Of a stretch of 64,000 nt of DNA, positions 43,168 through 52,493 are shown in pieces. The notes beneath the pieces are model-generated. The model searched no databases, had not been told where the DNA came from, and was given only the letters and a program-made list of their open reading frames with translations. The DNA is taken from positions 2,728,001 to 2,792,000 of the forward strand of contig NZ_CP051305.1 in assembly GCF_024181385.1 (NCBI RefSeq), given 5' to 3'. Source of the stretch: Treponema sp. OMZ 798 (lineage in GTDB: Bacteria; Spirochaetota; Spirochaetia; Treponematales; Treponemataceae). Within the stretch, counting starts at the first letter, position 1. Each line of letters begins with the position of its first letter. Position numbers and translations under genes: made by a program.

Positions 43168-45138
43168 ATGAAAACAATAAAGTTGGACGATTTTAAAAAT
43201 TATTCATTTTTAAGTAATGTTAAATTTTCGGAAGACGGAAAATATGCGGCCTATGTGTGTGCCCATGCCGACCTAACCGAAAACGATTATAACAAGGCCC
43301 TTTTTCTTTTGGACATGGAAACAAAAAAGACAAAGCAGTTGACGGGCGAGGACGTAAATTCTTTTTACGGCTTTGACGGAGACAGGCTTCTTTTTTCTGC
43401 AAGAAGAACAAAAAAAGAAAAGGAAGAAAAAGAGAAAACCTTTGTTTATTCCATTCCCGTGTCGGGCGGTGAAGCCTTGCTTGCCTACACCTTTCCCCAT
43501 CCCGTTTTAAAAATGGAATTTGCCGATAAAAAGACGGCTGTCGTTTTACACTCATGGAAGGATGACCCTTTTAAAAAGCTGCCTAAAGAAAAGGCCGAAG
43601 AAGCAAAAAAAGACGAGGCCGATTATGAGACCTTTGAAGAGATTCCCTTTTGGAGAAACGGAGGCGGTTTTACTTCACGCAAGAGGAACAGGCTCTTTGT
43701 TTACAATCTTTCAAACATGAAGGGTACGGCCCTCACAGATGAGTTCACTCAGGTTGACGGCTTTGACTTCGATAAAAAGACCCAAGAGATTTTATTTACA
43801 AAGTCTACTTATACAGATAAGATGCCCATCTATAACGAACTCATGCTCATGCCCTTAAAAACCAAAAAGGCAAAGCTCTTAAATGCAGGTCAGGATTTTA
43901 TGTATGCCGATGCCAAATTCTTCGCAGATAAAATTCTTTATACGGGTGCCGACGGAAAAAAATACGGCGTTAATCAAGATGCCGATATTTATCTTATCCC
44001 CAAAACCGGAACCGGAGCCAAGATGATTTCGCCCAAGAATTACGACAAGAGCTTATGGAATTCCGTAGGTTCAGATTCAAGGTACGGGGGCGGAGCTAAC
44101 TCTCATGTCAAGGACGGAAAATATTATTTTATTACAACCGAGGATGATTCTTCTTTTGTAAATGTCATTGACGAAAAAGGAGAATTAAAACAAGTTATTA
44201 CAGAAAAGGGCTCGGTAGATTGCTTTGCCGTTCATGAGGATAAAATTCTTTTTATCGGGTTTAGAAAGCAGGAATTGCAGGAGGTTTATCTTTTTGACGG
44301 CGAAAAAGAAAACTGTCTTACAAAGCACAATGCTTACGCTTCAAAACTTCAAAAGATTGTTCCCGAAGAATTCGAGTTTACAAATGACGGCGTTAAACTC
44401 CACGGCTTTGTTTTAAAACCCTTAAACTACAAGGCCGGAAAAAAATATCCCGGTATTTTGACCATCCACGGCGGGCCTAAGACAGTTTACGGCTCAATCT
44501 TTTATCACGAGATGCAGTTTTTAGCCCAGTCAGGCTACTTTGTGTTTTACACAAACCCGCGAGGTGCCGATGGAATGGGCCGGGCCTTTGCCGACATCCG
44601 TGGCAAATACGGTACAATCGACTATTCCGATTTAATGAAGCTTACAGATGAGGTTCTAAAAAAATACAAGGATATCGATAAGGATAGGGTAGGCGTTATG
44701 GGAGGCTCTTACGGCGGCTTTATGACCAACTGGATTATCGGCCACACAAACCGCTTTGCTGCAGCCTGCTCCCAGCGTTCTATTTCAAACTGGATTTCCA
44801 AATTCGGTACGACCGATATCGGTTATTATTTTAACTCGGATCAAAACGGAGGTGTTACTCCTTGGAAGGGGTTTGAAAAAATGTGGGATCACAGCCCCCT
44901 CAAGTATGCCGATAAGTGCAAGACTCCGACTCTCTTTATTCAATCGGATGAGGACTACCGCTGTTTTGAGGCCTGCGCCTTCCAAATGTTTACGGCCCTC
45001 AAATATCACGGCTGTGAAGCAAAGCTTGTCTTGTTCCACGGGGAAAATCACGACCTCTCCCGAACAGGAAAGCCCAAGCACCGAATCCGCCGTTTAACCG
45101 AGATATTTAACTGGTTTGAAAAGTATCTTAAAAAGTAG
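43168..45138 (+). CDS. S9-family prolyl oligopeptidase-like peptidase
   Basis: A 656-residue cytosolic serine peptidase with an N-terminal beta-propeller (about 1-395) and a C-terminal alpha/beta hydrolase. The nucleophile is S514 in GGSYGGF. An acidic residue in QSDEDYR (about 594-596) and histidine H628 in HGENHDLS complete the triad. The organisation fits acylaminoacyl-peptidase/S9C enzymes, which trim oligopeptides. Treponemes live on peptides, so a nutritional role is probable. The last 11 nt overlap the convergent methyltransferase gene. Confidence 0.92.
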   Translation: MKTIKLDDFKNYSFLSNVKFSEDGKYAAYVCAHADLTENDYNKALFLLDMETKKTKQLTGEDVNSFYGFDGDRLLFSARRTKKEKEEKEKTFVYSIPVSGGEALLAYTFPHPVLKMEFADKKTAVVLHSWKDDPFKKLPKEKAEEAKKDEADYETFEEIPFWRNGGGFTSRKRNRLFVYNLSNMKGTALTDEFTQVDGFDFDKKTQEILFTKSTYTDKMPIYNELMLMPLKTKKAKLLNAGQDFMYADAKFFADKILYTGADGKKYGVNQDADIYLIPKTGTGAKMISPKNYDKSLWNSVGSDSRYGGGANSHVKDGKYYFITTEDDSSFVNVIDEKGELKQVITEKGSVDCFAVHEDKILFIGFRKQELQEVYLFDGEKENCLTKHNAYASKLQKIVPEEFEFTNDGVKLHGFVLKPLNYKAGKKYPGILTIHGGPKTVYGSIFYHEMQFLAQSGYFVFYTNPRGADGMGRAFADIRGKYGTIDYSDLMKLTDEVLKKYKDIDKDRVGVMGGSYGGFMTNWIIGHTNRFAAACSQRSISNWISKFGTTDIGYYFNSDQNGGVTPWKGFEKMWDHSPLKYADKCKTPTLFIQSDEDYRCFEACAFQMFTALKYHGCEAKLVLFHGENHDLSRTGKPKHRIRRLTEIFNWFEKYLKK

Positions 45139-46429
45139 GCTTTTGCTCTCCGCTTAATTTCAAATACTTGAAACCGAAAGTTTTTTCCGGGAACCTTTTT
45201 TGGATTAGTGAGGAGGCTCTTATAATTCTTTCCCTGCCCAGCTCGGCTATCGTTTTGAAACCGGACGTGAGGGCAGGGGAGTCCTCAGGGCAGGGCTCGT
45301 CCCTTTGTACCAAAATAAATTTTCGGGTTTCGTTAAACTCTGCGTTTAGTTCCATTACGGCTTGGGCTGTTGTTGCCGAACCCGAAAAAAAATCTAAAAC
45401 AATAGCATCCTCCGAATCGGGAACCAGTTTAAAAAGATATTTTAAAAGAGTGACAGGTTTTGCATAATCGAAAAGCTTTGCTCCGAATAAAACTTTTTGT
45501 TCATAAGCACTTTGTATATTTGTTTTAACATACTCCGTTGGGAGGAGCGATTTAGGAACGGTTTTTTCTTCTTTTTCAAGGTAGGTTTTTACCCATACCG
45601 TCCAACGGGTAGGATTGCCGTTTATGCCCTTAAAAACGGACTTGTCCGTTTTTTTAAATACGATTAAATCTTTTTCTAAAAGGTTTAAAAAACTTTTTTC
45701 GACAAAGCGGTAAATATACCCTTCTTTAGGAACGATAAAATTTCCGTCAGGAGTTTTTATCGGATATCTTTGATTTTTTGCCTTCGTTTTATTTTTCCAT
45801 GCAAATTGCTGATACCTAAAAAGCCGGCCCTCATCGTCCCTGTATTTATACATTTTTTTTGCCTTTTCAGGCATCGGGGCTGTCATGGGTTTTACCTTAG
45901 CTTTATCCTTGGCATATAAGACGATGTACTCATGAGATGTGTTGATATGTTTTTTCCGCAAGCCTCCGCCTGTCGAGTTATTCCAGACAAGGGTAGAAAT
46001 AAAATTTTCCATACCGAAAATTTCGTCAAGGATGATTCTTAAATAAGGATAGGCCTTATCGTCAATGCTTATAAAAATAAGCCCGTCATTACTTAATAAG
46101 GTTTTTGCGAGGCTCAATCTTGTATAAAGATAATTCATCCATTCGGCCATGCTTTGAAAACTATCGGCATAAGTAAATTTTTTTCCCGTATTATACGGAG
46201 GGTCGATGTATATTATTTTTATTTTTTCTTTATAATCTTTTTGCAAAAAAAGAAGAGCGTATAGATTATCTGATTCTATATAAAGATTTTCTGCAATGTC
46301 TGCGTTAAAACTTTTGTGTTTGTTTTCGGTAAAGATAAAATTATTTTGATTTTTTAATAGATTTTCCAATCTTTGTGCGGTCTCATTTTTTCCTTCCCAT
46401 GTAAAAAGTTTCATATCTGGCACACTCAT
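45128..46429 (-). CDS. Site-specific DNA methyltransferase (N4/N6, beta class)
   Basis: A 433-residue protein that methylates adenine or cytosine amino groups in DNA. The catalytic DPPY is at 76-79 (YIDPPYNTG) and the AdoMet loop FFSGSATTAQA is near the C-terminus; this order marks the beta class, as in type III Mod proteins. It is shorter than typical type III Mod subunits, and no restriction (Res) gene is adjacent, so it may be an orphan. No simple repeats that would suggest phase variation were seen. TATAGT 5 nt before the ATG, with TTGCAT 17 bp upstream, suggests a leaderless mRNA. It ends 11 nt inside the convergent S9 gene. Confidence 0.9.
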   Translation of the reverse strand: MSVPDMKLFTWEGKNETAQRLENLLKNQNNFIFTENKHKSFNADIAENLYIESDNLYALLFLQKDYKEKIKIIYIDPPYNTGKKFTYADSFQSMAEWMNYLYTRLSLAKTLLSNDGLIFISIDDKAYPYLRIILDEIFGMENFISTLVWNNSTGGGLRKKHINTSHEYIVLYAKDKAKVKPMTAPMPEKAKKMYKYRDDEGRLFRYQQFAWKNKTKAKNQRYPIKTPDGNFIVPKEGYIYRFVEKSFLNLLEKDLIVFKKTDKSVFKGINGNPTRWTVWVKTYLEKEEKTVPKSLLPTEYVKTNIQSAYEQKVLFGAKLFDYAKPVTLLKYLFKLVPDSEDAIVLDFFSGSATTAQAVMELNAEFNETRKFILVQRDEPCPEDSPALTSGFKTIAELGRERIIRASSLIQKRFPEKTFGFKYLKLSGEQKPTF

Positions 46430-46502
46430 AAATAACTATATAATAAAAAAAATTTTTATGCAATAATGTGTCGGGTAAATAAGAATTACCTGAAATTAAT
46501 GA

Positions 46503-47405
46503 CTAATTATACATAATACCAAAATAATCCAAACATTGTTTCATTAAATCCTGTCCGGTAAGACATGTATCTCTTAAATAACCTCTTTCATTTTTCCAAT
46601 TTTTAATTCCTCTGTAATAGTAAATTTTTAGTTCTTCAGTAATTATGAAAGGGACGATATTATGTTTAAGACATTCCTTAAACATTATTAATCTTCCAAT
46701 ACGGCCATTGCCGTCTTGGAATGGATGAATAGCTTCAAATCGGACATGAAAATCTAAGATGTCATCAAAAGTGATCGCCGATTTTGAATTATATTCCATT
46801 AATAATACTTTCATCTCTGATGCAACATCAGAAGGTTTTGTAGTTTCATCGCCGCCCGCTTCATTTTCCGGCATTTTATAATCCCCAACCTTAAACCATG
46901 ATTTCCGGTTGTCAGTTGTGCCGTACTTTAGAATATAATGAAGCTGCTTTATAAAACTTTCTGACAGTTTCGTATGTGCACCTTCTATTATTAAATCAAT
47001 ACAATGGAAATGATTTACCGTTTCAATAATATCATCAACTCTAACAACCTCATCTGTAATGCCAAGTGTTTTTGTTTCAAAAATAAATCGAGTTTGGTCA
47101 TGTGTAAGTTTTGAACCTTCAATGTGATTTGAATTATAAGTAAGGTCAATCTGAATTTTGTGATAAATTCCGCCTTTTAAACCCGTTTCCTTTTCACGTT
47201 TAAGAAACGATAAAAGAGTATCCTGTTTTGCTGTATGACGAGTTTTTCGGCGAGGTTTTTTTGCATCGGAAGGGATTTTCCATGTTTTACCTTCTAAAAG
47301 AGCTCCAATAATTCTACCCTGCAAACAGTAATTCCTTACACTCCGTTCACTAATTTTCCAGTGTTTTGCAGTTTCTTTAACAGATATGTATCTTATCTTA
47401 TTCAT
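46503..47405 (-). CDS. Fic-family protein with N-terminal helix-turn-helix
   Basis: A 300-residue protein. Residues 1-50 form a helix-turn-helix (ISVKETAKHWKISERSVRNY). The Fic core (about 110-260) has an intact HPFQDGNGRIGR motif (227-238), so transfer of AMP or another nucleotide to proteins is possible. An inhibitory helix motif (S/T)xxxE(G/N) occurs at 92-97 (SNHIEG), which places it in the class of Fic proteins auto-inhibited by their own N-terminal part. The target is unknown. The start at 47405 has TATAAT 6 nt upstream and no ribosome site. It neighbours the methyltransferase and the ABC pair on the same strand. Confidence 0.92.
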   Translation of the reverse strand: MNKIRYISVKETAKHWKISERSVRNYCLQGRIIGALLEGKTWKIPSDAKKPRRKTRHTAKQDTLLSFLKREKETGLKGGIYHKIQIDLTYNSNHIEGSKLTHDQTRFIFETKTLGITDEVVRVDDIIETVNHFHCIDLIIEGAHTKLSESFIKQLHYILKYGTTDNRKSWFKVGDYKMPENEAGGDETTKPSDVASEMKVLLMEYNSKSAITFDDILDFHVRFEAIHPFQDGNGRIGRLIMFKECLKHNIVPFIITEELKIYYYRGIKNWKNERGYLRDTCLTGQDLMKQCLDYFGIMYN

Positions 47406-47614
47406 AGGTATATTATAACATATTATCGGCAATATATAAAGCGGATTTATGTAGTTAAATTCAATTTTATTTTGCCTTTAATAAAACGGTTTATTTGTAC
47501 ATTTATATTACTTTACCGGCCCACAGGGCTGCGTATATAACATTCGCTTAACCTGCTTTTGTAAAAAGAACAGATCCGATTTGAAGTTCGTTATTTTAAT
47601 TAGTTCTATTTGTA

Positions 47615-49177
47615 TTAGCACACCTTTATCTGATTCTGATCAATGCAATAAATTTTATCAAACAACTGAGCTGTAGCCGTTCTGTTTGTAACTGCAATTA
47701 CGGTCAAGTCTTTATATGATAAAAGATGTTTGACGATTTTTGTTTCTATTGCAGAATCAACACTACGAGAAAATTCATCCAAGAGAATAATTGGAACTTC
47801 AGAATTATAAACAAGACTACGAACGAGTGCTAAGCGCATATTCTCACCGTCAGAAATGGTCATTTGATTCATATCGATTTTTGTATCAAAGCCATTTGGC
47901 AGACTATTTAAAAAAGTGTTTAATTCAAATTCGGTACAAAGCTTTTCAATCTTTTCTTTATTTATATCAAAATCTTTATTAAATGTTAAATTTGTTTTTA
48001 GAGAAAGATTGAATAAATGAGGTTTACTCCACACTGCTGTAACAAGCTCCGGACATGTATGAGCAATTATCTTTAAAAGGGTAGACTTTCCTGAACCATT
48101 TTGACCTGTAATAGCAACTTTTTCACCTTTTCCTATTTTTAAACATGCATTATCAAAGATAGTCTTCTCAGCCGTTTTATATTGAATATTTTGCAAATCC
48201 AAAATTGTATTATCATGTATTTGCTTTTTTTCTAAAGAGTACTCTGCCTTATTTTTTGTATTTAAAAAATCAATATGCCGGCTGACACTGAGTGAAAGAG
48301 TTTTTATATCAATAATTCCATGTATAATATTATTTGAGGCCGAAGATATTATTGAACTTACAAACATAATATTTGCAATATCAGAAATTAAAATATAATC
48401 TGAAAATGAATATAAAAATAGAACACCGAGCATTTGCATTATTAATGACTTTAACTGAGTTATCGTATTAACTACTTTTTCCAAGTTAGACATTTTTACA
48501 CTGACATTTAATTCTTTTCTATTTTTTTCATCAATAAGATACGCACAAACTTCATCTGCTGCATTTAGTTTCACAGACACAATTGCATCAAAAACATCTT
48601 GGGTTATAATTTGTGACTCTAATCCATTCTCATCAATTTCTTGTCTATAGCTTTCAAATTTTTTGCGGGAGATAAATAAAAACAAGTCTAATCCAATTGA
48701 TATTGCAACTAAAAATAACGCAAATGGAGAAAACAAAGAAAGAATTACCGATACCGTTATAAAAATTAACATATCCGAAAAAAACCTGATCCTTGCAAGG
48801 TAGAAAGGAATAATAGTTTGCGGTAAACTTATGATTGAAAAAATACCGCTGCCGGCTTGTGAGTTTCCAAATATTACCGAAGAATCATTGGTACATTTCT
48901 CGAAACTCTTTTGCATAATTTTTGATAATGGTTGAAACATTAAGTATTTTTCGCCCAATAAATTAAGACTAATTGTCAACGCTGAATATATAAACATGGT
49001 AATAGCAGTACATGTTAAATATATAAATTGATTTTGATTAGTAAATATTCTCGATACGAATGCATTTGTTGCAAGAACTATGGCCGATAAAATATGCAGA
49101 ACAAAAATACACAGTACAATTAGTTTCTTGTCATTATAATATAATTTTTTATATTCTCTAATATAGTTTGTTTCCAT
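47615..49177 (-). CDS. ABC exporter half-transporter with altered signature motif
   Basis: A 520-residue permease-ATPase fusion. About six membrane segments lie in the first 300 residues. The ATPase has Walker A GQNGSGKST (358-366) and Walker B ILLDEF, but the signature reads ISDGE (S442-D443-G444) where LSGGQ is usual. It lies 8 nt after a similar gene, so the two should form a heterodimer. No peptidase C39 domain is present. The substrate is unknown; a peptide or lipid is possible. The 182-bp gap towards the Fic gene shows no gene. Confidence 0.88.
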   Translation of the reverse strand: METNYIREYKKLYYNDKKLIVLCIFVLHILSAIVLATNAFVSRIFTNQNQFIYLTCTAITMFIYSALTISLNLLGEKYLMFQPLSKIMQKSFEKCTNDSSVIFGNSQAGSGIFSIISLPQTIIPFYLARIRFFSDMLIFITVSVILSLFSPFALFLVAISIGLDLFLFISRKKFESYRQEIDENGLESQIITQDVFDAIVSVKLNAADEVCAYLIDEKNRKELNVSVKMSNLEKVVNTITQLKSLIMQMLGVLFLYSFSDYILISDIANIMFVSSIISSASNNIIHGIIDIKTLSLSVSRHIDFLNTKNKAEYSLEKKQIHDNTILDLQNIQYKTAEKTIFDNACLKIGKGEKVAITGQNGSGKSTLLKIIAHTCPELVTAVWSKPHLFNLSLKTNLTFNKDFDINKEKIEKLCTEFELNTFLNSLPNGFDTKIDMNQMTISDGENMRLALVRSLVYNSEVPIILLDEFSRSVDSAIETKIVKHLLSYKDLTVIAVTNRTATAQLFDKIYCIDQNQIKVC

Positions 49178-49185
49178 ATACCCTC

Positions 49186-50865
49186 CTATTTTGCATCTTC
49201 TGTATTGCCTATTTGATGAGAATAAAATTCTTTTACCTCATCAGTATTCAAGGCTTGCTGCATTGGCATATCAAGCCCAATTGTGTTTCCCTTTAAATAA
49301 ATAAGCCTATTAAAATATTTTGCCGTTGTATAGTTATGACTTATTGCAATAATTGCTTTTACCTTTTGCTGTGCAAATGTTAGAATAATTTTTTCAATTT
49401 CCGCAGTCATTCCGGACGTTGCTTCATCTAAAAATAGAACTTGAGGCTGTGCAAACACACAGCGTAAAATAGAAATCACTTCGCGTTCACCATCAGAAAC
49501 TTCATCAGAGCTAATTACACTATTTAAATCTGCAAGCCGCGGCATATACTTTAAAATCCCCATTTTTTCTAATTGGCTTTTAATTTCAGTTTCAGAAAGA
49601 GAATTATTGAATTGAAGGTTTTCCAAAATAGAACCTGTTATAACATAACCTTTTACATCACAATATCCAATTTGTTTTCTCATTGCCTGTAAGTCAACAG
49701 CCGCCATGTCTACACCGCCGATTGTCAGCGAGCCTGTACACGGGTAATCAACACCCATAAGTGCATTTAATAAAACAGACTTGCCGGTACCGCTTCCTCC
49801 AATGATTAACACTTTTTCGCCGCCATGTATATTTAAATTGAATTTATTAATCAATGTCTTTTCTCTAAGCGTAACCGAAAAATCGGTAAGTTTGTACTTA
49901 AATATTTCAAATTTTGTATTTCCGGTTTTTTCATCAGGCGTTTCAAAAAGCTCTTGAAGAGGTTCTTGAGTAATTTTTACATTTCTATAAATCTGCTTTA
50001 GCAAAAAAAGATTATACAGATTTGGTATCATAAGTGTCAAAAAATAAAAGCCAATAAAAAAACTTGAATCTGTTGCATTATTAAAATAGATATAAACTAA
50101 TATAGCAAGCAGCGGAATAATGCGTTGAGAATTTACGAATACAAGTTGTTGTAATCTTTGAGTTTTTGAAACCGCATATAAGCCATTCATTGTTAAATCA
50201 TCAAAATCGGTTTTAAATTTATTTTGAAAAAATGGATAAATATTATTTGTAGATATATCCAACGCTCCTGTTAAAACATCCTTTAACTCTCTAAAAGTTT
50301 TTGGAAAAAGTTGATTTACATTTCTTTTTATATTTTGTATTTTTTTTAAATATACAAGATGAACAATGATTGAAGGTATTGAAAAAACTAAGAATAGCAA
50401 TGTGAGCCAAAAATTTTTATAAAAAAGGAAAGCAAGAATAATTGCAGTCAATAAGCTTTGCGATACATTTTCAAAAAAAGCAATCGTATTCGATATGGAA
50501 CTGGCAGAAAACTGATAAATTGATGATACAATATCCCCTGCGTTGTGCTCATAAAAAAATGAAAACGGCAAACTAAAATATTTTTGTATAATTTTATTTT
50601 GCATTTTTAGTGCAGATTTTTTAAAAAATCGCGAGTTCAGCATTAGCTTAAAAACTATTTGAAATATAAAAAAAGTTAAGATCACGCCTGCTGTTTTTAA
50701 AACTTCCAAAAATTTCAGATTCCCTAAACTTGCCTCAGCCGCAATTTTTGAAATCATATTCGAAGAAGCAATCGTAAAATAAAAATTTACACAACCAAAT
50801 AAAATTAAAAGAAGTAAAAAATACTTATTTAACTTAAAAATATCAGACGGATAATTTTTTTTCAT
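49186..50865 (-). CDS. ABC exporter half-transporter, partner with altered signature motif
   Basis: A 559-residue permease-ATPase fusion, first gene of the pair. The membrane domain spans about 1-310. The ATPase carries Walker A GGSGTGKSV, Walker B VLFLDEAT and a signature VSDGE, again with aspartate for the first glycine of LSGGQ. Both halves share this change, so it is probably a property of the subfamily rather than decay. Both proteins look complete. A hydrophobic, lysine-rich composition and AT-rich coding suggest a different history from the neighbouring housekeeping genes. Confidence 0.88.
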   Translation of the reverse strand: MKKNYPSDIFKLNKYFLLLLILFGCVNFYFTIASSNMISKIAAEASLGNLKFLEVLKTAGVILTFFIFQIVFKLMLNSRFFKKSALKMQNKIIQKYFSLPFSFFYEHNAGDIVSSIYQFSASSISNTIAFFENVSQSLLTAIILAFLFYKNFWLTLLFLVFSIPSIIVHLVYLKKIQNIKRNVNQLFPKTFRELKDVLTGALDISTNNIYPFFQNKFKTDFDDLTMNGLYAVSKTQRLQQLVFVNSQRIIPLLAILVYIYFNNATDSSFFIGFYFLTLMIPNLYNLFLLKQIYRNVKITQEPLQELFETPDEKTGNTKFEIFKYKLTDFSVTLREKTLINKFNLNIHGGEKVLIIGGSGTGKSVLLNALMGVDYPCTGSLTIGGVDMAAVDLQAMRKQIGYCDVKGYVITGSILENLQFNNSLSETEIKSQLEKMGILKYMPRLADLNSVISSDEVSDGEREVISILRCVFAQPQVLFLDEATSGMTAEIEKIILTFAQQKVKAIIAISHNYTTAKYFNRLIYLKGNTIGLDMPMQQALNTDEVKEFYSHQIGNTEDAK

Positions 50866-50950
50866 AGACTTACCTTAAAATTAATTCATCAATACAATTT
50901 GAATTTAATATTTTTCTTTTTGCGTGCGTTAGTGCGTCGTCCTAACTCTT

Positions 50951-50980
50951 GTACGGCTCGCTTAAAATTGCAAGCCGTAC
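50951..50980. repeat. Inverted repeat between nox and the ABC pair
   Basis: GTACGGCT (50951-50958) and AGCCGTAC (50973-50980) are perfect 8-bp arms with a 14-nt spacer, placed after the nox stop (50995). No T tract follows in either direction, so it is not a typical intrinsic terminator. Confidence 0.55.
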
Positions 50981-50994
50981 ACAATTGTTAAAGC

Positions 50995-52329
50995 TTATTT
51001 TGCTCCCAAGGCCGCCATCGTTATATAATTATACGGTTTGTTGAAGTGGGGTAAAAAGAAGATGTCTAAGAGTTTAAGCTTATCGATTGTAAGTTTCTCT
51101 TGAATAGCAAGGGAGAACATGTGGATGCCCATAGACATATCATAGGTTGAAGCCATTTGAGCTCCGATTATAACCCTTGTTTTTTTGTCGTACACGATTC
51201 TCAATTTTACGGGCGGATTATCGTGTTCCATAAATTCGGGGCGCTGCAAGTCTTCAAAGTCGGTAAAGTCAACGTCAAGGCCGAGTTTTTTTGCGCGCTC
51301 TACAGTAAGGCCGCTCGATACCATCTTTAAGTCATAGATATTGATACCGTTAGAACCTTGAACGCCGATACCTTCTAAGGGAACGCCTGCTGCATTATGG
51401 GCGGCCACAATTCCGCTTCTTACTGCATTTGTTGCAAGGGCGATGTAGGATTTTTCTCCTAAAGAATTATCGAAAACGGTTGCGCAGTCGCCTATGGCGT
51501 AAACATCCTTCATGCTTGTTTCTTGTTTTAGGTTGACCGAGTAGGCTCCGTTTTTAAAGGTTTCAAGCCTATCCTTTCCGAGGCCGGTGTTGGGTCTGAA
51601 ACCGATGCAGACTACCACCATGTCGGCAGGATATTCTCCCTTGTCTGTAACAACGGCTTCTACCTTTGAGGTTCCCTTAATCTCTTGAACGAGTTGATTG
51701 TATGCAAGTTTTATTCCGTGATCGCTTAGATTTTTATCCATTAAATCGGTAAAGGGTTTATCGTAATAGTTGGAAAGACTTGAGGGCATCGCATCGATGA
51801 GGACTACATTTTTTTGATGGCGTTGGAAGGCTTCGGCAAGCTCGACACCGATGTAGCCTGCTCCCACTACGGCAATGTTTTTGATTTCGGGATTTTTTAG
51901 TTTGTCGATAACTTCTTGAGCATTTTGAAAAATCTTTACTTGCTGCACATTTTCCAGATCCATGCCCTTAATCTTGGGCATTATGGGAATTGAACCTGTT
52001 GCAAGGATCAATTTATCGTAGGATTCTTCTATAGGCTGAGAGCCCTTTACCGTTCCGTATACGATTTTTTTATCGAAGTCGATTCGGGTAATATCGGCTT
52101 CCATTGTAACCCTAGCTCCTTTTGCTTCCAGTTTTTCCTTATTGGAATAAAAGAGACCCTCAGAGCCCCTGATTTGATTTCCTATCCAAAGGGCCATTCC
52201 ACAGCCTAAAAAGCTGATATTGGTATTTTTGTCAAAAACAACTACTTCATTTTCTTTTGAAAGATCCGTCAAAAAATTAATGGCCGATGTTCCGGCATGA
52301 TTTGCACCCACCACTACAATTTTGATCAT
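50995..52329 (-). CDS. nox: NADH oxidase / CoA-disulfide reductase family flavoprotein
   Basis: A 444-residue flavoprotein disulfide reductase. The FAD-binding start is [19 protein letters not shown], the redox-active single cysteine is C43 in [10 protein letters not shown], an NADH-binding motif is [15 protein letters not shown], and the second FAD motif is VYAIGDCA. The family includes water-forming NADH oxidases that remove oxygen in anaerobes, a plausible role in an oral treponeme. A CoA-disulfide reductase activity cannot be excluded. GGAG precedes the ATG. Confidence 0.92.
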   Translation of the reverse strand: MIKIVVVGANHAGTSAINFLTDLSKENEVVVFDKNTNISFLGCGMALWIGNQIRGSEGLFYSNKEKLEAKGARVTMEADITRIDFDKKIVYGTVKGSQPIEESYDKLILATGSIPIMPKIKGMDLENVQQVKIFQNAQEVIDKLKNPEIKNIAVVGAGYIGVELAEAFQRHQKNVVLIDAMPSSLSNYYDKPFTDLMDKNLSDHGIKLAYNQLVQEIKGTSKVEAVVTDKGEYPADMVVVCIGFRPNTGLGKDRLETFKNGAYSVNLKQETSMKDVYAIGDCATVFDNSLGEKSYIALATNAVRSGIVAAHNAAGVPLEGIGVQGSNGINIYDLKMVSSGLTVERAKKLGLDVDFTDFEDLQRPEFMEHDNPPVKLRIVYDKKTRVIIGAQMASTYDMSMGIHMFSLAIQEKLTIDKLKLLDIFFLPHFNKPYNYITMAALGAK

Positions 52330-52452
52330 ATTTAGCTCCTTTACTGCTTTAAAATGCAGTTCTTATATTTTACACATAAATTCTTATTTAGTATAGGGTG
52401 CAGACTGTATTGTAAAAAAACGCAATCCATGTTATTATATATACGAAAAAAA

Positions 52453-52487
52453 AGGTGGAAATACACCTAAATTTTTCGACTGAGGTG
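52453..52487 (+). promoter_or_regulatory. Alternative pairing in the 5' leader of the DUF4143 ATPase gene
   Basis: AGGTG (52453-52457) and CACCT (52464-52468) form a short hairpin. The same CACCT is also complementary to AGGTG (52483-52487), which is the ribosome site 7 nt before the ATG. The two pairings exclude each other. Each is only 5 bp, so a regulatory role is speculative. Confidence 0.3.
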
Positions 52488-52493
52488 CATGTG

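Noticed and set aside
46503-47405. Fic gene and a neighbour as a classical Fic/antitoxin pair
   Set aside because: No small antitoxin frame was seen nearby, and the inhibitory motif is within the Fic protein itself.
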